The notes: generated by a model from the sequence alone, not told the origin. A stretch of 64,000 nt of DNA from JAAXHH01 sp965225915 (GCA_965225915.1 OZ245326.1:496001-560000), one strand, 5' to 3'; counted from the stretch's first letter, positions 50,571 through 60,523 are shown. Numbers and translations are program-made.

Positions 50571-53168
50571 ATGAGAACGGACAAACTGACACAACGATCG
50601 CTGGAGGCGGTCCAGATCTCCCAGGAAATCGCCCGCAGCCGCAACCATAACCGGCTGGAGCCCGTCCACCTGGCGACGGCGCTGCTCGAGCAGGAGGAAA
50701 GCCTTGCGGCTACCCTTTTGCAAAGGTCGGGATCAGACCCGGCCCGCGTCCGGGAACTGATGGAATCAGCCCTGGACAATATGCCCCGGGTGACCGGTGA
50801 AGGCGCGTCGCTGTACGCCTCTGAAGCCTTTCAAAGAGCCCTGGACCGGGCTTTGAAAGAAGCGCGGAATTTGAAGGATGAGTACATCAGCGTGGAACAC
50901 CTGGTCCTGGCCCTCATGGCGGACGGTGGGGACATTCAGCGGGTGATGAAGGAGGCCGGCGTGCAGCGCGAGAAGGTCCTGGATGCCATGAAGCAGGTCC
51001 GCGGAAGCCAACGTGTCACGAGTCAGACGCCGGAATCCACATACCAGGCTCTCGAACGGTTCAGCACGGACCTGACCGATCTGGCCAGGGAGAGCAGGCT
51101 CGATCCGGTCATCGGCCGGGACGAGGAGATCCGGCGGGTGATCAAGGTGCTGTCCCGGCGCACCAAGAACAATCCCGTACTCATCGGCGAACCCGGCGTG
51201 GGGAAGACGGCCATCGTCGAAGGACTCGCCCAGAAGATCGTGGCCGACGACGTACCAGAGTCCCTCAAGGGACGCAAAGTGATCAGCCTCGACATGGGAT
51301 CCATGCTGGCCGGAGCCAAGTTCCGAGGCGAGTTCGAGGAACGTTTCAAGGCCGTGTTGAAGGAAGTTGAGAACGCGGCGGGCGACATCGTCCTGTTCAT
51401 CGACGAATTGCATACCATCGTGGGCGCGGGCGCCGCGGAGGGGGCCGTGGACGCTTCCAATATGCTCAAGCCGGCGCTGGCGCGGGGAGCACTGCGTTGC
51501 GTGGGCGCGACAACCCTGGACGAATACCGCAAGCATATCGAAAAAGACGCCGCGCTCGAACGGCGGTTCGCTCCCGTGTACGTCGGGGAGCCGTCCATTG
51601 AAGATACCGTGTCCATCCTTCGCGGACTCAAGGAACGTTACGAGATCCACCACGGCGTACGCATCCGGGACGGCGCCCTCGTCACGGCGGCGACCCTCGC
51701 GGAGCGGTACATCAGCGACCGGTTCATGCCGGACAAGGCCATCGACCTGATCGACGAGGCCGCGGCGAACCTGCGCATGGAAATCGACAGCATGCCGGCC
51801 GAGCTGGACGACCTGGAGAAACAGATCCGACAACTGGAGATCGAGCGTGAAGCCGTTAAGCGCGAGAGCGATGCGGAGGAACGGCTCAAGCCCGTCGAAA
51901 GCCGCCTGGCCGAACTGGGCGAACAGCGAAACATCCTTCGGGCGCACTGGCTCGCCGAGAAGGATCTGGTGAAAACGATCCAGGAGATCAAGGAACAAAC
52001 TGAGCAGCTTAAAATAGAAGCCGAACAGGCCCAGCGGATCGGCGACTACGAACGCGTCGCCCGTATCCAGTACGGTGAGCAGCGGGCGCTCGACCTTCGA
52101 CTCGAGGAGAAGAACCAGGCGTTGGCCGAACTCCAGCGGGTGCGCCGGATGCTCAAGGAAGAAGTGGACGAGGAGGACATCGCCCAGGTCGTTTCAAAGT
52201 GGACCGGTATTCCAGTCAACCGGCTGGTAGAGGGTGAAGTCGAGAAGCTGGTCCGGATGGAGTCCCGGCTGCATCGGCAGGTGGTGGGGCAGGATGAAGC
52301 CGTTGCCGCCGTATCCAATGCCGTAAGGCGAAGCCGGGCCGGTCTGGGCGACCTCAACCGGCCCATCGGTTCCTTCCTCTTTCTCGGTCCCACCGGCGTA
52401 GGCAAGGCAGAACTGGCCAGGGTCCTGGGAGAGTTTCTCTTCGACGACACGGGGGCCATGGTGCGTCTCGACATGTCCGAGTACATGGAGCGGCATTCTG
52501 TCGCCCGGCTCATCGGGGCGCCTCCAGGCTACGTGGGTTACGAAGAAGGTGGACAATTGACGGAAGCGGTACGGCGCAGGCCCTACCAGATCGTACTGCT
52601 GGACGAGGTGGAAAAGGCCCACTCCGATGTTTTCAACATTCTGCTCCAGGTGCTCGACGACGGCCGGCTCACGGACGGACAGGGGCGCACGGTGGATTTC
52701 CGGAACACCGTGATCATCATGACCTCCAACATCGGGACGGAGTATATCGGTGGTAACGACGCCTCCCGGGACGAACAGGTGAAATCGAACGTGATGGGTG
52801 CGGTCCGGTCCCATTTTCGCCCCGAATTCGTCAATCGGCTCGATGAAATCATCATTTTCCATCCCCTCGGACAGGACCATATCCGTGAAATCGTGCGTAT
52901 CCAGATTCGTGAACTACAGGAACGTCTCTCGGAACAGGCCGGGCTGACGCTTGAACTGTCACCCGAGGCCGAGACGCTGCTTGCCAGTGAGGGTTATGAA
53001 CCCCAGTACGGCGCGCGTCCCCTCAAGCGGGTGATTCGCAAGTTCGTCGAAAACCCGCTGGCCATGGCACTGATCGAAGGCAGATTCCGATCGGGCGATA
53101 CGCTCCGTGTCATCGTTGACGGAGACCGTCTTGACTTTGTGCGCCAGGATGCATCCGCGGCCGCATGA
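50571..53168 (+). CDS. clpB: ClpB-type AAA+ disaggregase
   Basis: 865 residues from ATG 50571, which has a perfect GGAGG site; the frame opens further upstream at 50415 without conservation. Domains: N-terminal Clp-repeat domain (1-145), NBD1 with Walker A GEPGVGKT at 206-213 and Walker B VLFIDELHT, the coiled-coil middle domain (about 400-540), NBD2 with GPTGVGKA at 606-613 and VLLDEVEKAH, and the C-terminal D2-small domain. ClpB with DnaK rescues aggregated proteins. The unusual feature is Ala613 where nearly all ClpB proteins have Thr after the Walker A lysine. No CIRCE element is visible. Confidence 0.94.
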   Translation: MRTDKLTQRSLEAVQISQEIARSRNHNRLEPVHLATALLEQEESLAATLLQRSGSDPARVRELMESALDNMPRVTGEGASLYASEAFQRALDRALKEARNLKDEYISVEHLVLALMADGGDIQRVMKEAGVQREKVLDAMKQVRGSQRVTSQTPESTYQALERFSTDLTDLARESRLDPVIGRDEEIRRVIKVLSRRTKNNPVLIGEPGVGKTAIVEGLAQKIVADDVPESLKGRKVISLDMGSMLAGAKFRGEFEERFKAVLKEVENAAGDIVLFIDELHTIVGAGAAEGAVDASNMLKPALARGALRCVGATTLDEYRKHIEKDAALERRFAPVYVGEPSIEDTVSILRGLKERYEIHHGVRIRDGALVTAATLAERYISDRFMPDKAIDLIDEAAANLRMEIDSMPAELDDLEKQIRQLEIEREAVKRESDAEERLKPVESRLAELGEQRNILRAHWLAEKDLVKTIQEIKEQTEQLKIEAEQAQRIGDYERVARIQYGEQRALDLRLEEKNQALAELQRVRRMLKEEVDEEDIAQVVSKWTGIPVNRLVEGEVEKLVRMESRLHRQVVGQDEAVAAVSNAVRRSRAGLGDLNRPIGSFLFLGPTGVGKAELARVLGEFLFDDTGAMVRLDMSEYMERHSVARLIGAPPGYVGYEEGGQLTEAVRRRPYQIVLLDEVEKAHSDVFNILLQVLDDGRLTDGQGRTVDFRNTVIIMTSNIGTEYIGGNDASRDEQVKSNVMGAVRSHFRPEFVNRLDEIIIFHPLGQDHIREIVRIQIRELQERLSEQAGLTLELSPEAETLLASEGYEPQYGARPLKRVIRKFVENPLAMALIEGRFRSGDTLRVIVDGDRLDFVRQDASAAA

Positions 53169-53204
53169 TAACAAGTCTGGGGGGTACATTTCCGAACCCA
53201 GGGT

Positions 53205-53243
53205 GTACGATGCCGGCCGCCTTAGTGTGGGCTGGTATCGTAC
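53205..53243. terminator. Imperfect hairpin after clpB
   Basis: GTACGATGCCGGCC (53205-53218) pairs with GGCTGGTATCGTAC (53230-53243) with two G:T or mismatched positions over 14. It is GC-rich and lies 36 nt after the clpB stop, but no T-tract follows. It may stop transcription with Rho or stabilise the 3' end. Confidence 0.4.
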
Positions 53244-53351
53244 CCGGCCGTAAGTACAATTGAATTGACTGCGGGTTTCTGAATGTTCATCTTGATCTGA
53301 AACCTGGTTTACAGGAACGGTTTCGTACGAGCGATCAGACCGGAGTCCGCG

Positions 53352-53885
53352 ATGTGGCAGGCATCTCTTCTTCTGATTTGTACCGCTTTTCTGGTTTCCT
53401 CGTGCGACAATTCGATGCCGCTCCGACCGGTGCAGCCGGTGATTGATCAGGAAGAACAGCGGGTAAAGTCGGAATTGCGAAACCGTTCGTTCCGTCTGTT
53501 CCAACCGTCCCGTGACGCACCTGAGAGAAAAGCCGTCATTCTCGATTTCTTCGAGAGCGGCGATCAGGCTATTAATCTCTGGGCACAATATTCCCTGAAT
53601 GGCAACGCACTTACCGAGTGGGAGGTTAGTGCGGGCGACTACCGAATTGAAAAATCCGGGTCGGAATACCGGCTCGTGCTTGTTGAACCTTCTTCCATCC
53701 GGTCACTACCCACTCCCTGCGAAAACTGTATACAGGTATCAGGTCTGTCGATATCCTTACGTAATCTCTTCGACGGTGAAAATATCCAGTTCAGGCTGAA
53801 CAATGCAGGGAACAGACTTCCCTCTCCTTTCCCCGTATTCGAAAACTGGACCACGTGGATTGAAGACGAGTTTGTAGATGAATAG
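53352..53885 (+). CDS. Small lipoprotein of unknown function
   Basis: A 177-residue protein with signal peptide MWQASLLLICTAFLVSSC; the lipobox VSSC predicts lipidation at Cys18. The rest is beta-rich with two later cysteines (SLPTPCENCIQVSG), which might form a disulfide. CCGGAG precedes the ATG. No family is recognised. It lies 88 nt before the P1 peptidase gene on the same strand. Confidence 0.6.
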   Translation: MWQASLLLICTAFLVSSCDNSMPLRPVQPVIDQEEQRVKSELRNRSFRLFQPSRDAPERKAVILDFFESGDQAINLWAQYSLNGNALTEWEVSAGDYRIEKSGSEYRLVLVEPSSIRSLPTPCENCIQVSGLSISLRNLFDGENIQFRLNNAGNRLPSPFPVFENWTTWIEDEFVDE

Positions 53886-53973
53886 CAGGCATGCCTGCCA
53901 CGCGTAAAAACGACGGGCGGGTAGGACGTCGGGCCGATCGAACACTTTCATCCTTTAACGGCTGCTGTATGAA

Positions 53974-55077
53974 ATGAACAGACGATCCTTTCTGCGACAA
54001 TCCGCCGGAGTAACAGGCGCCGGAGTCCTGGCCGGGCTCGACGGCCAGTATGAATCCGCCATTGGCCAAACGGCCGATCCGTACGGGCCATCCGGGTCCG
54101 TCACGGATGTGGAAGGGATCAAGGCAGGACATTTTACGGACACACGGCGCCCCACCGGATGTACGGTGATCATGGCGGAGGAAGGCGCTGTGGGCGGGGT
54201 GGATGTGCGCGGTGGCGCGCCGGGAACCCGGGAAACCGATCTCCTCGATCCGGTGAACATGGTGCAACACGTCCACGCCATCGTCTTGTCTGGTGGCAGC
54301 GCTTTCGGCCTGGACACGGCCACGGGCGTGATGCGGTATCTCGAAGAAAGATCCATCGGATTCGACGTGCGCATTGCCCGGGTACCGATCGTTCCCGCGG
54401 CGATCCTCTTCGATCTGGGCATCGGAGGCAAACCACATATCCGGCCCGATGCGGAGGCAGGATACCGTGCCTGCCAGGCTGCGACAGATGGTGCGGTGTC
54501 TGAAGGAAGCATCGGCGCCGGGGCCGGCGCCACGGTCGGCAAGATGTCCGTCGGCACGCCCGGTACGCGCTCGGCTATGAAAGGCGGCATAGGTAATGCC
54601 TGCTTCACTACGTCCGAGGGCCTCAAGATTGGCGCCATCGTTGCGGTAAACGCCGTGGGCGACGTGTACGATCCGGATACGGGGCGTGTCCTCGCCGGAG
54701 CCAGGATGCCGGACGGATCCGGGTTCGTCCACGTGGCCAGGCGGATCCGGGAGACGGGATCCCTTCGACTGGAAGCTCCTCCCGGGAACACGACCATCGG
54801 CGTAATCGTGACCAATGCACGGCTGACGAAGACCCAGGCCAAACGGATCGCACAGGTGGGGCACGACGGCCTGGCCCGTGCCATCAATCCGGCCCATCTT
54901 CAGGCGGACGGAGACACCCTCTTCACCATGGCTACCGAGACCTGGGAGGGCGATATAAACCTGTCCCTCATGTCCATCCTTGCGGCGGAAGCCGTCTCCC
55001 GGGCCATCATCCGAGCCATCGTGACGGCCGACGGACTGCCCGGGTACCCATCCTATTCGGATTTGAACGAAGGTTGA
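53974..55077 (+). CDS. P1 family (DmpA/S58) peptidase
   Basis: A 367-residue aminopeptidase-like protein. MNRRSFLRQSAGVTGAGVLAG is a twin-arginine-type signal, so export by Tat is likely. The body has the family pattern GCTVIMAEEGAVGGVDVRGGAPGTRETDLL, VLSGGSAFGLDTATGVMRYLEE, IVPAAILFDLGIG and GIGAGAGATVGK. P1 peptidases are N-terminal-nucleophile enzymes that cleave themselves into two chains and release N-terminal residues or beta-peptides. The cleavage site before the nucleophile cannot be fixed here without alignment. A sodium symporter follows 85 nt downstream. Confidence 0.85.
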   Translation: MNRRSFLRQSAGVTGAGVLAGLDGQYESAIGQTADPYGPSGSVTDVEGIKAGHFTDTRRPTGCTVIMAEEGAVGGVDVRGGAPGTRETDLLDPVNMVQHVHAIVLSGGSAFGLDTATGVMRYLEERSIGFDVRIARVPIVPAAILFDLGIGGKPHIRPDAEAGYRACQAATDGAVSEGSIGAGAGATVGKMSVGTPGTRSAMKGGIGNACFTTSEGLKIGAIVAVNAVGDVYDPDTGRVLAGARMPDGSGFVHVARRIRETGSLRLEAPPGNTTIGVIVTNARLTKTQAKRIAQVGHDGLARAINPAHLQADGDTLFTMATETWEGDINLSLMSILAAEAVSRAIIRAIVTADGLPGYPSYSDLNEG

Positions 55078-55162
55078 CCCGCGCAGCGAGGAGGATAGCT
55101 GAGAATGGGCTCGGGCAGCACAGTCTCGTACGGCTTGGCGTGAACCCGAGCACTGAAGCGTT

Positions 55163-56557
55163 ATGTCCCCCTATTTAACAGCCCTCCTCGTCTATTCCCT
55201 GTTTCTCATGGTGATCGGCTGGTGGACCTCGAGATCGGTTCGCAGTGCCGAGGACTTTTTCGTGGCCGGCCGGCGGCTGTCTCCCGCACTGCTGTTCTGC
55301 ACGCTGCTGGCCGCCAACCTGGGCGCAGGGTCAACGGTAGGCGCAACCGGCATCGGGTATACCCACGGGCTGTCGGCGTGGTGGTGGGTGGGATCCGCGG
55401 GCATCGGAAGTCTCGTCCTGGGCCTGACCGTGGGTCCCCGCATGTGGCGCGTGGCTAAGGATTACAACCTGTACACCGTTGGTGATTACCTGGAGCACCG
55501 GTACAGCCGAACGGTCCGTGGTCTCATCGCAGTCTTGCTCTGGTTCGGCTCCCTGGCGATCCTGGCCGGACAACTCATTCCGCTGGCCTGGATTCTTAAC
55601 CTGGTACTGGGCATTCCAAAGTTCGTAGCCTGCCTGGCGGGGGGCACCGTGGTGGTCGTATATTTCTCCTTCGGAGGCCTGACATCGACCGCCCGGGTGA
55701 ACATGGTCCAACTGGTGGTGAAGTTGTCGGGTTTCATTACGGCCTTTGTCCTGATCGTACTTGCAGGGGATCTAATGGACGCCGAAGGGACCGTCGAGGC
55801 GGGGTTCACGGCCTGGTTCGGTGACGATCCTTCCCGGATCTGGTCCTACTTCATCGTGCTCGTGCCCGCTTTCATCGTCTCTCCGGGGCTGCTGCAGAAA
55901 ATATACGGCGCCCGGGACGAAAGGACGGTCCGACGAGGGGTTAGCGTGAACGCGGTGGCCCTGATGCTGTTCGCCTTCATTCCCGCGCTTCTCGGCATGG
56001 CCGCCTATCACGCCTTCCCTTCCTTGCCTACCCAGGACCTGGCCCTTCCCCGTCTGCTGATGGAAACCCTTCCTTTCTGGATCGGTGGCCTGACCCTCGC
56101 CGCCGTGTTTTCCGCTGAAATCAGTTCGGCGGACGCCGTGCTCTTCATGCTGACGACCTCGTTGAGCCGGGACCTTTACCAGACTTACATCGAACCCGAT
56201 GCATCTGATCGACGTATGCTGACCGTCAGCCGGATCACGGCCGTCGTGGCGGGACTGGCCGGCGTGTGCCTGGCCGCCGTACTGCCGGACGTCATCACGG
56301 CCCTGACCATATTCTACAGCATACTTTCCGTGGCCCTGTTCGTACCGCTGGTCGCTGGTCTGTATTCCACCAGACCGAACGCGATCGGGGCCCTGGCAAC
56401 TATTATCGGCTCCGTCCTGGTTATGCTCCTCGTCCACCTGTCCACGGATGGAGGCGGAATGTGGGGCATTTCTCCAGCGACCTGGGGCATAGGTTCTGCG
56501 GCGCTCATCATGGCGCTGCACATGATGTACAGACCCGAAGTAAAACCAGGAACTTAA
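55163..56557 (+). CDS. Sodium:solute symporter (SSS) family transporter
   Basis: A 464-residue inner-membrane protein with about 12-13 membrane segments. RSVRSAEDFFVAGRRLSPALLFCTLLAANLGAGSTVGATG is the typical SSS start, and FSAEISSADAVLFMLTTSLSRDLYQTYI marks the later sodium-binding helix. The family imports sugars, amino acids, organic acids or urea with sodium. It lies between a peptidase and a DapA-family lyase, and the next gene follows in 33 nt with a strong ribosome-binding site. Confidence 0.9.
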   Translation: MSPYLTALLVYSLFLMVIGWWTSRSVRSAEDFFVAGRRLSPALLFCTLLAANLGAGSTVGATGIGYTHGLSAWWWVGSAGIGSLVLGLTVGPRMWRVAKDYNLYTVGDYLEHRYSRTVRGLIAVLLWFGSLAILAGQLIPLAWILNLVLGIPKFVACLAGGTVVVVYFSFGGLTSTARVNMVQLVVKLSGFITAFVLIVLAGDLMDAEGTVEAGFTAWFGDDPSRIWSYFIVLVPAFIVSPGLLQKIYGARDERTVRRGVSVNAVALMLFAFIPALLGMAAYHAFPSLPTQDLALPRLLMETLPFWIGGLTLAAVFSAEISSADAVLFMLTTSLSRDLYQTYIEPDASDRRMLTVSRITAVVAGLAGVCLAAVLPDVITALTIFYSILSVALFVPLVAGLYSTRPNAIGALATIIGSVLVMLLVHLSTDGGGMWGISPATWGIGSAALIMALHMMYRPEVKPGT

Positions 56558-56590
56558 CGCGCAAAACCAATCCAAGCGAAGGAGGATTAC

Positions 56591-57487
56591 ATGTTGAACG
56601 ACCTGCGGGGCGTCATTCCCCCGGCTACGACGCCTTTCACCCGGGCCGGTGATGTCGATCTACAGGCCATGAAGGATCAGGTCAACTGGCTGATCGATCA
56701 GGGCGTGCACGGCATCGCGGTGGGAGGCAGTACGGGCGAGGGTCATACGATCGACGTCGATGAATTCCGCGGTATCGTGGACACGGCCCTGGATGCGTCG
56801 GCCGGGCGCGTACCCGTGGTCGCCGGCATCATCGTCGACAGCACCCGCGACGCGGTTCGCCGGGGGAAAGCCATTGCCGATCTCGACGTTGCGGCGCTCC
56901 AGGTGACCCCGGTCCACTACCTTTTCCGGCCTGATGATGATGCCATGCTGGAGCATTTCAGGGTGATGGGCGGGGAGGTGGAACATCCCATCATCATCTA
57001 CAACGTCGTGCCATGGAGTTATCTCTCACCGGAACTGCTGTGCCGGATCATGGACGAAGTGCCCGGCGTCGTCGGAGTCAAGCAGAGCGCGGGTGACTTG
57101 AAACTGTTTGCCGACCTGATGCTCATGGCCGATCCCGAACATCTTCTCTTCTGTGCGGTGGACGCCCTGATGTACTCGGCCTACGCCCTGGGCGCCCGTG
57201 GATCGATCGCGGCCATCCTTACGGCGGCGCCCCGCGCTTCCGTGGACGTGTGGGATGCGGTCCAGTCCGGTGATCACCCCCGCGCACTCGATATGCACAG
57301 GAAGCTGTTGAGACTGTGGAACACCCTGGAGGGACCGAACCTGCCGGCCTGTACGAAGTACGCCCAGACACTGCAGGGCTGCCCGGGACGATATCCCCGC
57401 GCTCCCATGCCGGAGGCGTCCGGGGAACAAAAGCAGGCCATCGAGGAAGGTCTGGCGCTGCTGGGCGCGCTGGACGGAAAGCGTTGA
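56591..57487 (+). CDS. Dihydrodipicolinate synthase/N-acetylneuraminate lyase (DapA) family protein
   Basis: A 298-residue class I aldolase. GGSTGEGHTIDVDEF at 45-59, Y137 in IIYNVVPWS and the Schiff-base K164 in GVKQSAGD are all in place. The family makes or breaks carbon-carbon bonds with pyruvate: lysine synthesis, sialic acid cleavage, or keto-deoxy sugar acid aldolysis. The second glycine-rich loop reads GSTGE as usual. Located with a transporter and a keto-acid dehydrogenase, a catabolic aldolase or dehydratase is more likely than DapA of lysine synthesis. AAGGAGG lies 6 nt before the ATG. Confidence 0.88.
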   Translation: MLNDLRGVIPPATTPFTRAGDVDLQAMKDQVNWLIDQGVHGIAVGGSTGEGHTIDVDEFRGIVDTALDASAGRVPVVAGIIVDSTRDAVRRGKAIADLDVAALQVTPVHYLFRPDDDAMLEHFRVMGGEVEHPIIIYNVVPWSYLSPELLCRIMDEVPGVVGVKQSAGDLKLFADLMLMADPEHLLFCAVDALMYSAYALGARGSIAAILTAAPRASVDVWDAVQSGDHPRALDMHRKLLRLWNTLEGPNLPACTKYAQTLQGCPGRYPRAPMPEASGEQKQAIEEGLALLGALDGKR

Positions 57488-57504
57488 CAGGAGATTACCG
57501 CCCG

Positions 57505-58587
57505 ATGACCAATACAGCACCACAGCCAGTTTGCATGGAACCGGTCCGCGTACAGAGGATCATGGACTCGATCTTCACCCGGCTGGGCGTGGGGGAAGAC
57601 GAATGTAAGGTAGTCGTCGAGCGGCTCATGGAAGCCTCCCTGTCCGGCTATCACTCCCATGGCGTGATGCGAATATCCATGTATACCGAGGGAATCCGGG
57701 CGGGGAATATGGTACCTGGCGCGCCAATAGACATCCTCGGTGAAACGGTCTGCACCCTGCACCTGGATGCCAACAAAGGTCTGGGTCCATGGACGGCCAC
57801 CGAGGCCATGAAGCGCGCCGTTTGCAAGGCCGAGGCAACGGGCATCGGCTGCGCGAGCGTCTTCAATGCCAATGATGTGGCCCGGCTCGGCAGCTACGTT
57901 GAGCAACCGGCCCGTGACGGTTTCATCGCCCTGCTAATGACCAACGATGCCGGGGGCAATCCCTGCGTGGCGCCCTGGGGCGCCACTTCGCCCCTCATGA
58001 GCACCAATCCCATGGCCGTCGGTATTCCCCGGGAAAGTGGAGACCCGATCCTCATCGACATCTCCACCGGGGTTTCGTCGGAGGGACGTGTCAAGATGCT
58101 GCACAACAGAAACTTGACGGTGCCCGACGGCTGGCTGATCGATGATGAAGGGCGGTCCTCCACAGACCCCGAGGCCTATTTGTCTACGCCGAAGCAGGCG
58201 GCGCTCCTGCCGCTGGGTAGCCTGATTGCCGGTCACAAGGGCTTTGCGCTGAGTATACTGGTCGACGTGCTGACTGGCGGCCTGAGCGGCGCGGGCTGCA
58301 GTGGCCGTGTCCCCGATGACTCCGACGAGAATGCCCTGTTTATCCTGGTCATCGACCCCGAAAAGTTCGTTTCAAGATCCACTTTCTCCGCCGAGGTAGA
58401 CCGGCTCGTGGAAAGCATCAAAGACGCACGAAAGGCTCCCGGTGTAGAGGAAATACGGGTGCCCGGCGAAGGGGCCTACCGCGAACGGCAACGGCAACTG
58501 GAACAGGGCATTGAAATCGATCCTCCGGTCTGGTCGGCCATTCAGGACATAATGGCCGAACTCGGGATCGAGCATGATCGCGTATAG
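57505..58587 (+). CDS. Malate/L-lactate dehydrogenase (Ldh2) family oxidoreductase
   Basis: A 360-residue NAD(P)-dependent enzyme. SGYHSHGVMRISMYTEGIRAGNM holds the catalytic histidine of the HSHG motif, and STNPMAVGIPRESGDPILIDIST and GHKGFALSILVDVLTGGLSGAG are the cofactor and closing motifs of the ureidoglycolate/L-sulfolactate/2,3-diketogulonate reductase group. The frame starts upstream at 57316, but ATG 57505, with GGAG 11 nt before it and 17 nt after the DapA-family stop, fits the family start. It would interconvert a 2-hydroxy and a 2-keto acid. Confidence 0.87.
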   Translation: MTNTAPQPVCMEPVRVQRIMDSIFTRLGVGEDECKVVVERLMEASLSGYHSHGVMRISMYTEGIRAGNMVPGAPIDILGETVCTLHLDANKGLGPWTATEAMKRAVCKAEATGIGCASVFNANDVARLGSYVEQPARDGFIALLMTNDAGGNPCVAPWGATSPLMSTNPMAVGIPRESGDPILIDISTGVSSEGRVKMLHNRNLTVPDGWLIDDEGRSSTDPEAYLSTPKQAALLPLGSLIAGHKGFALSILVDVLTGGLSGAGCSGRVPDDSDENALFILVIDPEKFVSRSTFSAEVDRLVESIKDARKAPGVEEIRVPGEGAYRERQRQLEQGIEIDPPVWSAIQDIMAELGIEHDRV

Positions 58588-58653
58588 CCCGTTATTCGAC
58601 GTGGCCGGACGAATGGAAGAATAGCGAACTTCCCTCCATGTGCACCAGGCGAC

Positions 58654-60390
58654 TTACGGGGCGCTGTTTCCCACCTTCACGCCAATATATCCGGTAATAC
58701 CCGTGGTTCCGTATCCCAGGACCTCCTGATACTCCGCATCGAACAGATTGTCGATCCGTCCAAACAGTTGTATTTGCGGTGTAATCCTCCAATGGGCGGC
58801 GAGATGGACGATACCGTAGCCTTTCAATGTCACCGGTGTTTCCGGCCAGGTGGAGAAATCGTTGTCCCGCCGTTCTCCGGACAAACGTACACTCAGGTTC
58901 AGGTCGATTCCCGGTCTCACCCGCTGGTCCGGGACGATCCCTCCACCGTGCCGAGGCCGCCTCAACAGCTGTTCATCCGTGGCATGGTCCTTGGAATCGG
59001 TAAAGGTATAATAGGCCCGGAAGGAAGTGCCCTTGATCGCCGTGAGACGACCGGACACCTCCACACCCCTGCTTGTTGCTTTGAACACGTTGTTGTACCG
59101 GGAAGTTTCGCTGTCCCACGCGACCATGTTGTCGTAGGTATTGTCGAAATACGTCCATTGTAGGTCACTTCTGAACCGAACCGGCTGTGGTGATCGGCGC
59201 GGACTCCCATGGCGGCGAACAGCGTGTTGCGGTACTGCCACAACTCCTGCAGGTACACACCGGTCATCCTTGCGGTCCGCCGGTCGAACCTGCTCGGATA
59301 AGGTCCCTTCGATTCGGACTCTCCCTGTTCCGACTCGGTTTCGGCCCCGTATACAACGGTATTTCCCTCGTTCAGTTCCAACGTGTTCTGCCAATCCACT
59401 TTGTGGATCCTGCTGTCGAACGTGCTGACCGAAGCAATCTCCTGGTTTTCGTCCACCGGGTTGTCATCTTTTCGACTGTTGTTCACAAGGCTTGTAGCCC
59501 AGGGTCTGCTTCCATCGCTGCGACCACAGCGTGAGGGTAGCGGAGGGCCTGACAAGCAACTGCCTGGAGGTGTTCGTCCGGTTGGGATCATCTCCCGTTG
59601 CGCCGGTTCCATTGTCGATTTCGGCCCGTCCATCGGTGTACCGGATCATGAGATCGAGGGAGGCGGACGAGCCGGGTGCCATTCCAAAGCGGCCAGCCAG
59701 CGTCGTATTTCTATAGCCGTCCTCTTCCATGTTGCCCTGGGCGTTCGCTGAAATACCCCTGGAGTTGAGGAATGAGCCATCAATCGAGTATTGATAACGT
59801 TCCGTTCCGCCATTCAGTCCAGCGCGGCTTCGAAACGTACCCAGCGCGCCTCCCTCGATGGATGCCCCGATTTTCGGCTTTCCTTCCCCGCGCTTTGTAA
59901 TGATGTTTACCACGCCTGCAATGGCGTCCGAACCGTATAGCGTGCTCTGGGATCCATACAACACCTCGATCCGTTCGACCTGGTCTACGGTCAGGTGTGC
60001 CGGGTTGAATCCCCGTCCGGGAGACATGGGATCGTTCACTTCGACCCCGTCGATCAGAAAAAGGGTATAGGCCGATTCCGCACTGCGGAGAAATACCGAC
60101 GCGGTCCTGCCCGTGCCCCCGGTCTGCGCCACGCTCAAACCGCCTGCGTCGCGCAATACCCCGGCGACCGTGTTACGACCGCTGCGTTCGATATCATCGG
60201 CGGAGATCACGACAATCGAACCTGAAACCTGCTTAAGAGTTGTTTCGGTCCTCGAGGCGGTTACCACGATGGTGTCCAGGATGTACCACCTGACCGGGTC
60301 CACCGTTTCCTGCGAATCCTGAGCATGGGTCAGATTCGGGGAGAATAGGGATAGTCAGAGGATCGACCACAATGTAGTTCGCATACTCAT
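58654..60390 (-). pseudogene. BtuB-like TonB-dependent receptor, inactivated
   Basis: Start ATG 60390 has an AGGAG site 9 nt upstream. The signal peptide reads MSMRTTLWSIL, then TGA (60355-60357), then LSLFSPNLTHAQ in the same frame, so a nonsense codon lies inside the leader. The plug then reads DTIVVTASRTETTLKQVSGSIVVISADDI, LFLIDGVEVNDPMSPG and VEVLYGSQSTLYGSDAIAGVVNIITKRG. A frameshift occurs near 59480, where the barrel continues in another frame (VNNSRKDDNPVDENQE). At about 59160 the frame changes again, passing directly from HHSRFGSEV to YFDNTYDNMVAWD, with roughly 100 barrel residues apparently missing. The C-terminus is YIGVKVGNSAP. A cobalamin riboswitch lies upstream, so the ancestor was probably a vitamin B12 receptor. 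Confidence 0.82.
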
Positions 60391-60483
60391 CTTAAAAGCT
60401 CCTGTCCTGATAAATCGTATAGTGATCATGAATCGGCACGCGCCAGGGCCATTTGATTTGATTACCAGTTGATCTCCTTTCAC

Positions 60484-60523
60484 AAAAAAATCCCCGTACC
60501 TGAATTTCATCAGATACGGGGAT
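60484..60523 (-). terminator. Rho-independent terminator between riboswitch and receptor
   Basis: On the minus strand a GC-rich hairpin (ATCCCCGTA with TACGGGGAT, extended by CAGATAC/CTGA pairings) around 60490-60523 is followed directly by seven T residues (60484-60490). It is placed after the cobalamin riboswitch and about 95 nt before the receptor start, exactly where a riboswitch-controlled attenuator would be. A second hairpin, GGGGC/GCCCC arms at about 60538-60574, lies between them. Confidence 0.85.

Noticed and set aside
59464..60303. Receptor fragment as an independent short gene
   Set aside because: It lacks a signal peptide of its own and ends at a frameshift; it is the plug domain of the broken receptor.
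60355..60357. Selenocysteine or other recoding of TGA in the receptor leader
   Set aside because: The position is in a signal peptide, no SECIS-type hairpin is evident, and two further lesions occur downstream.
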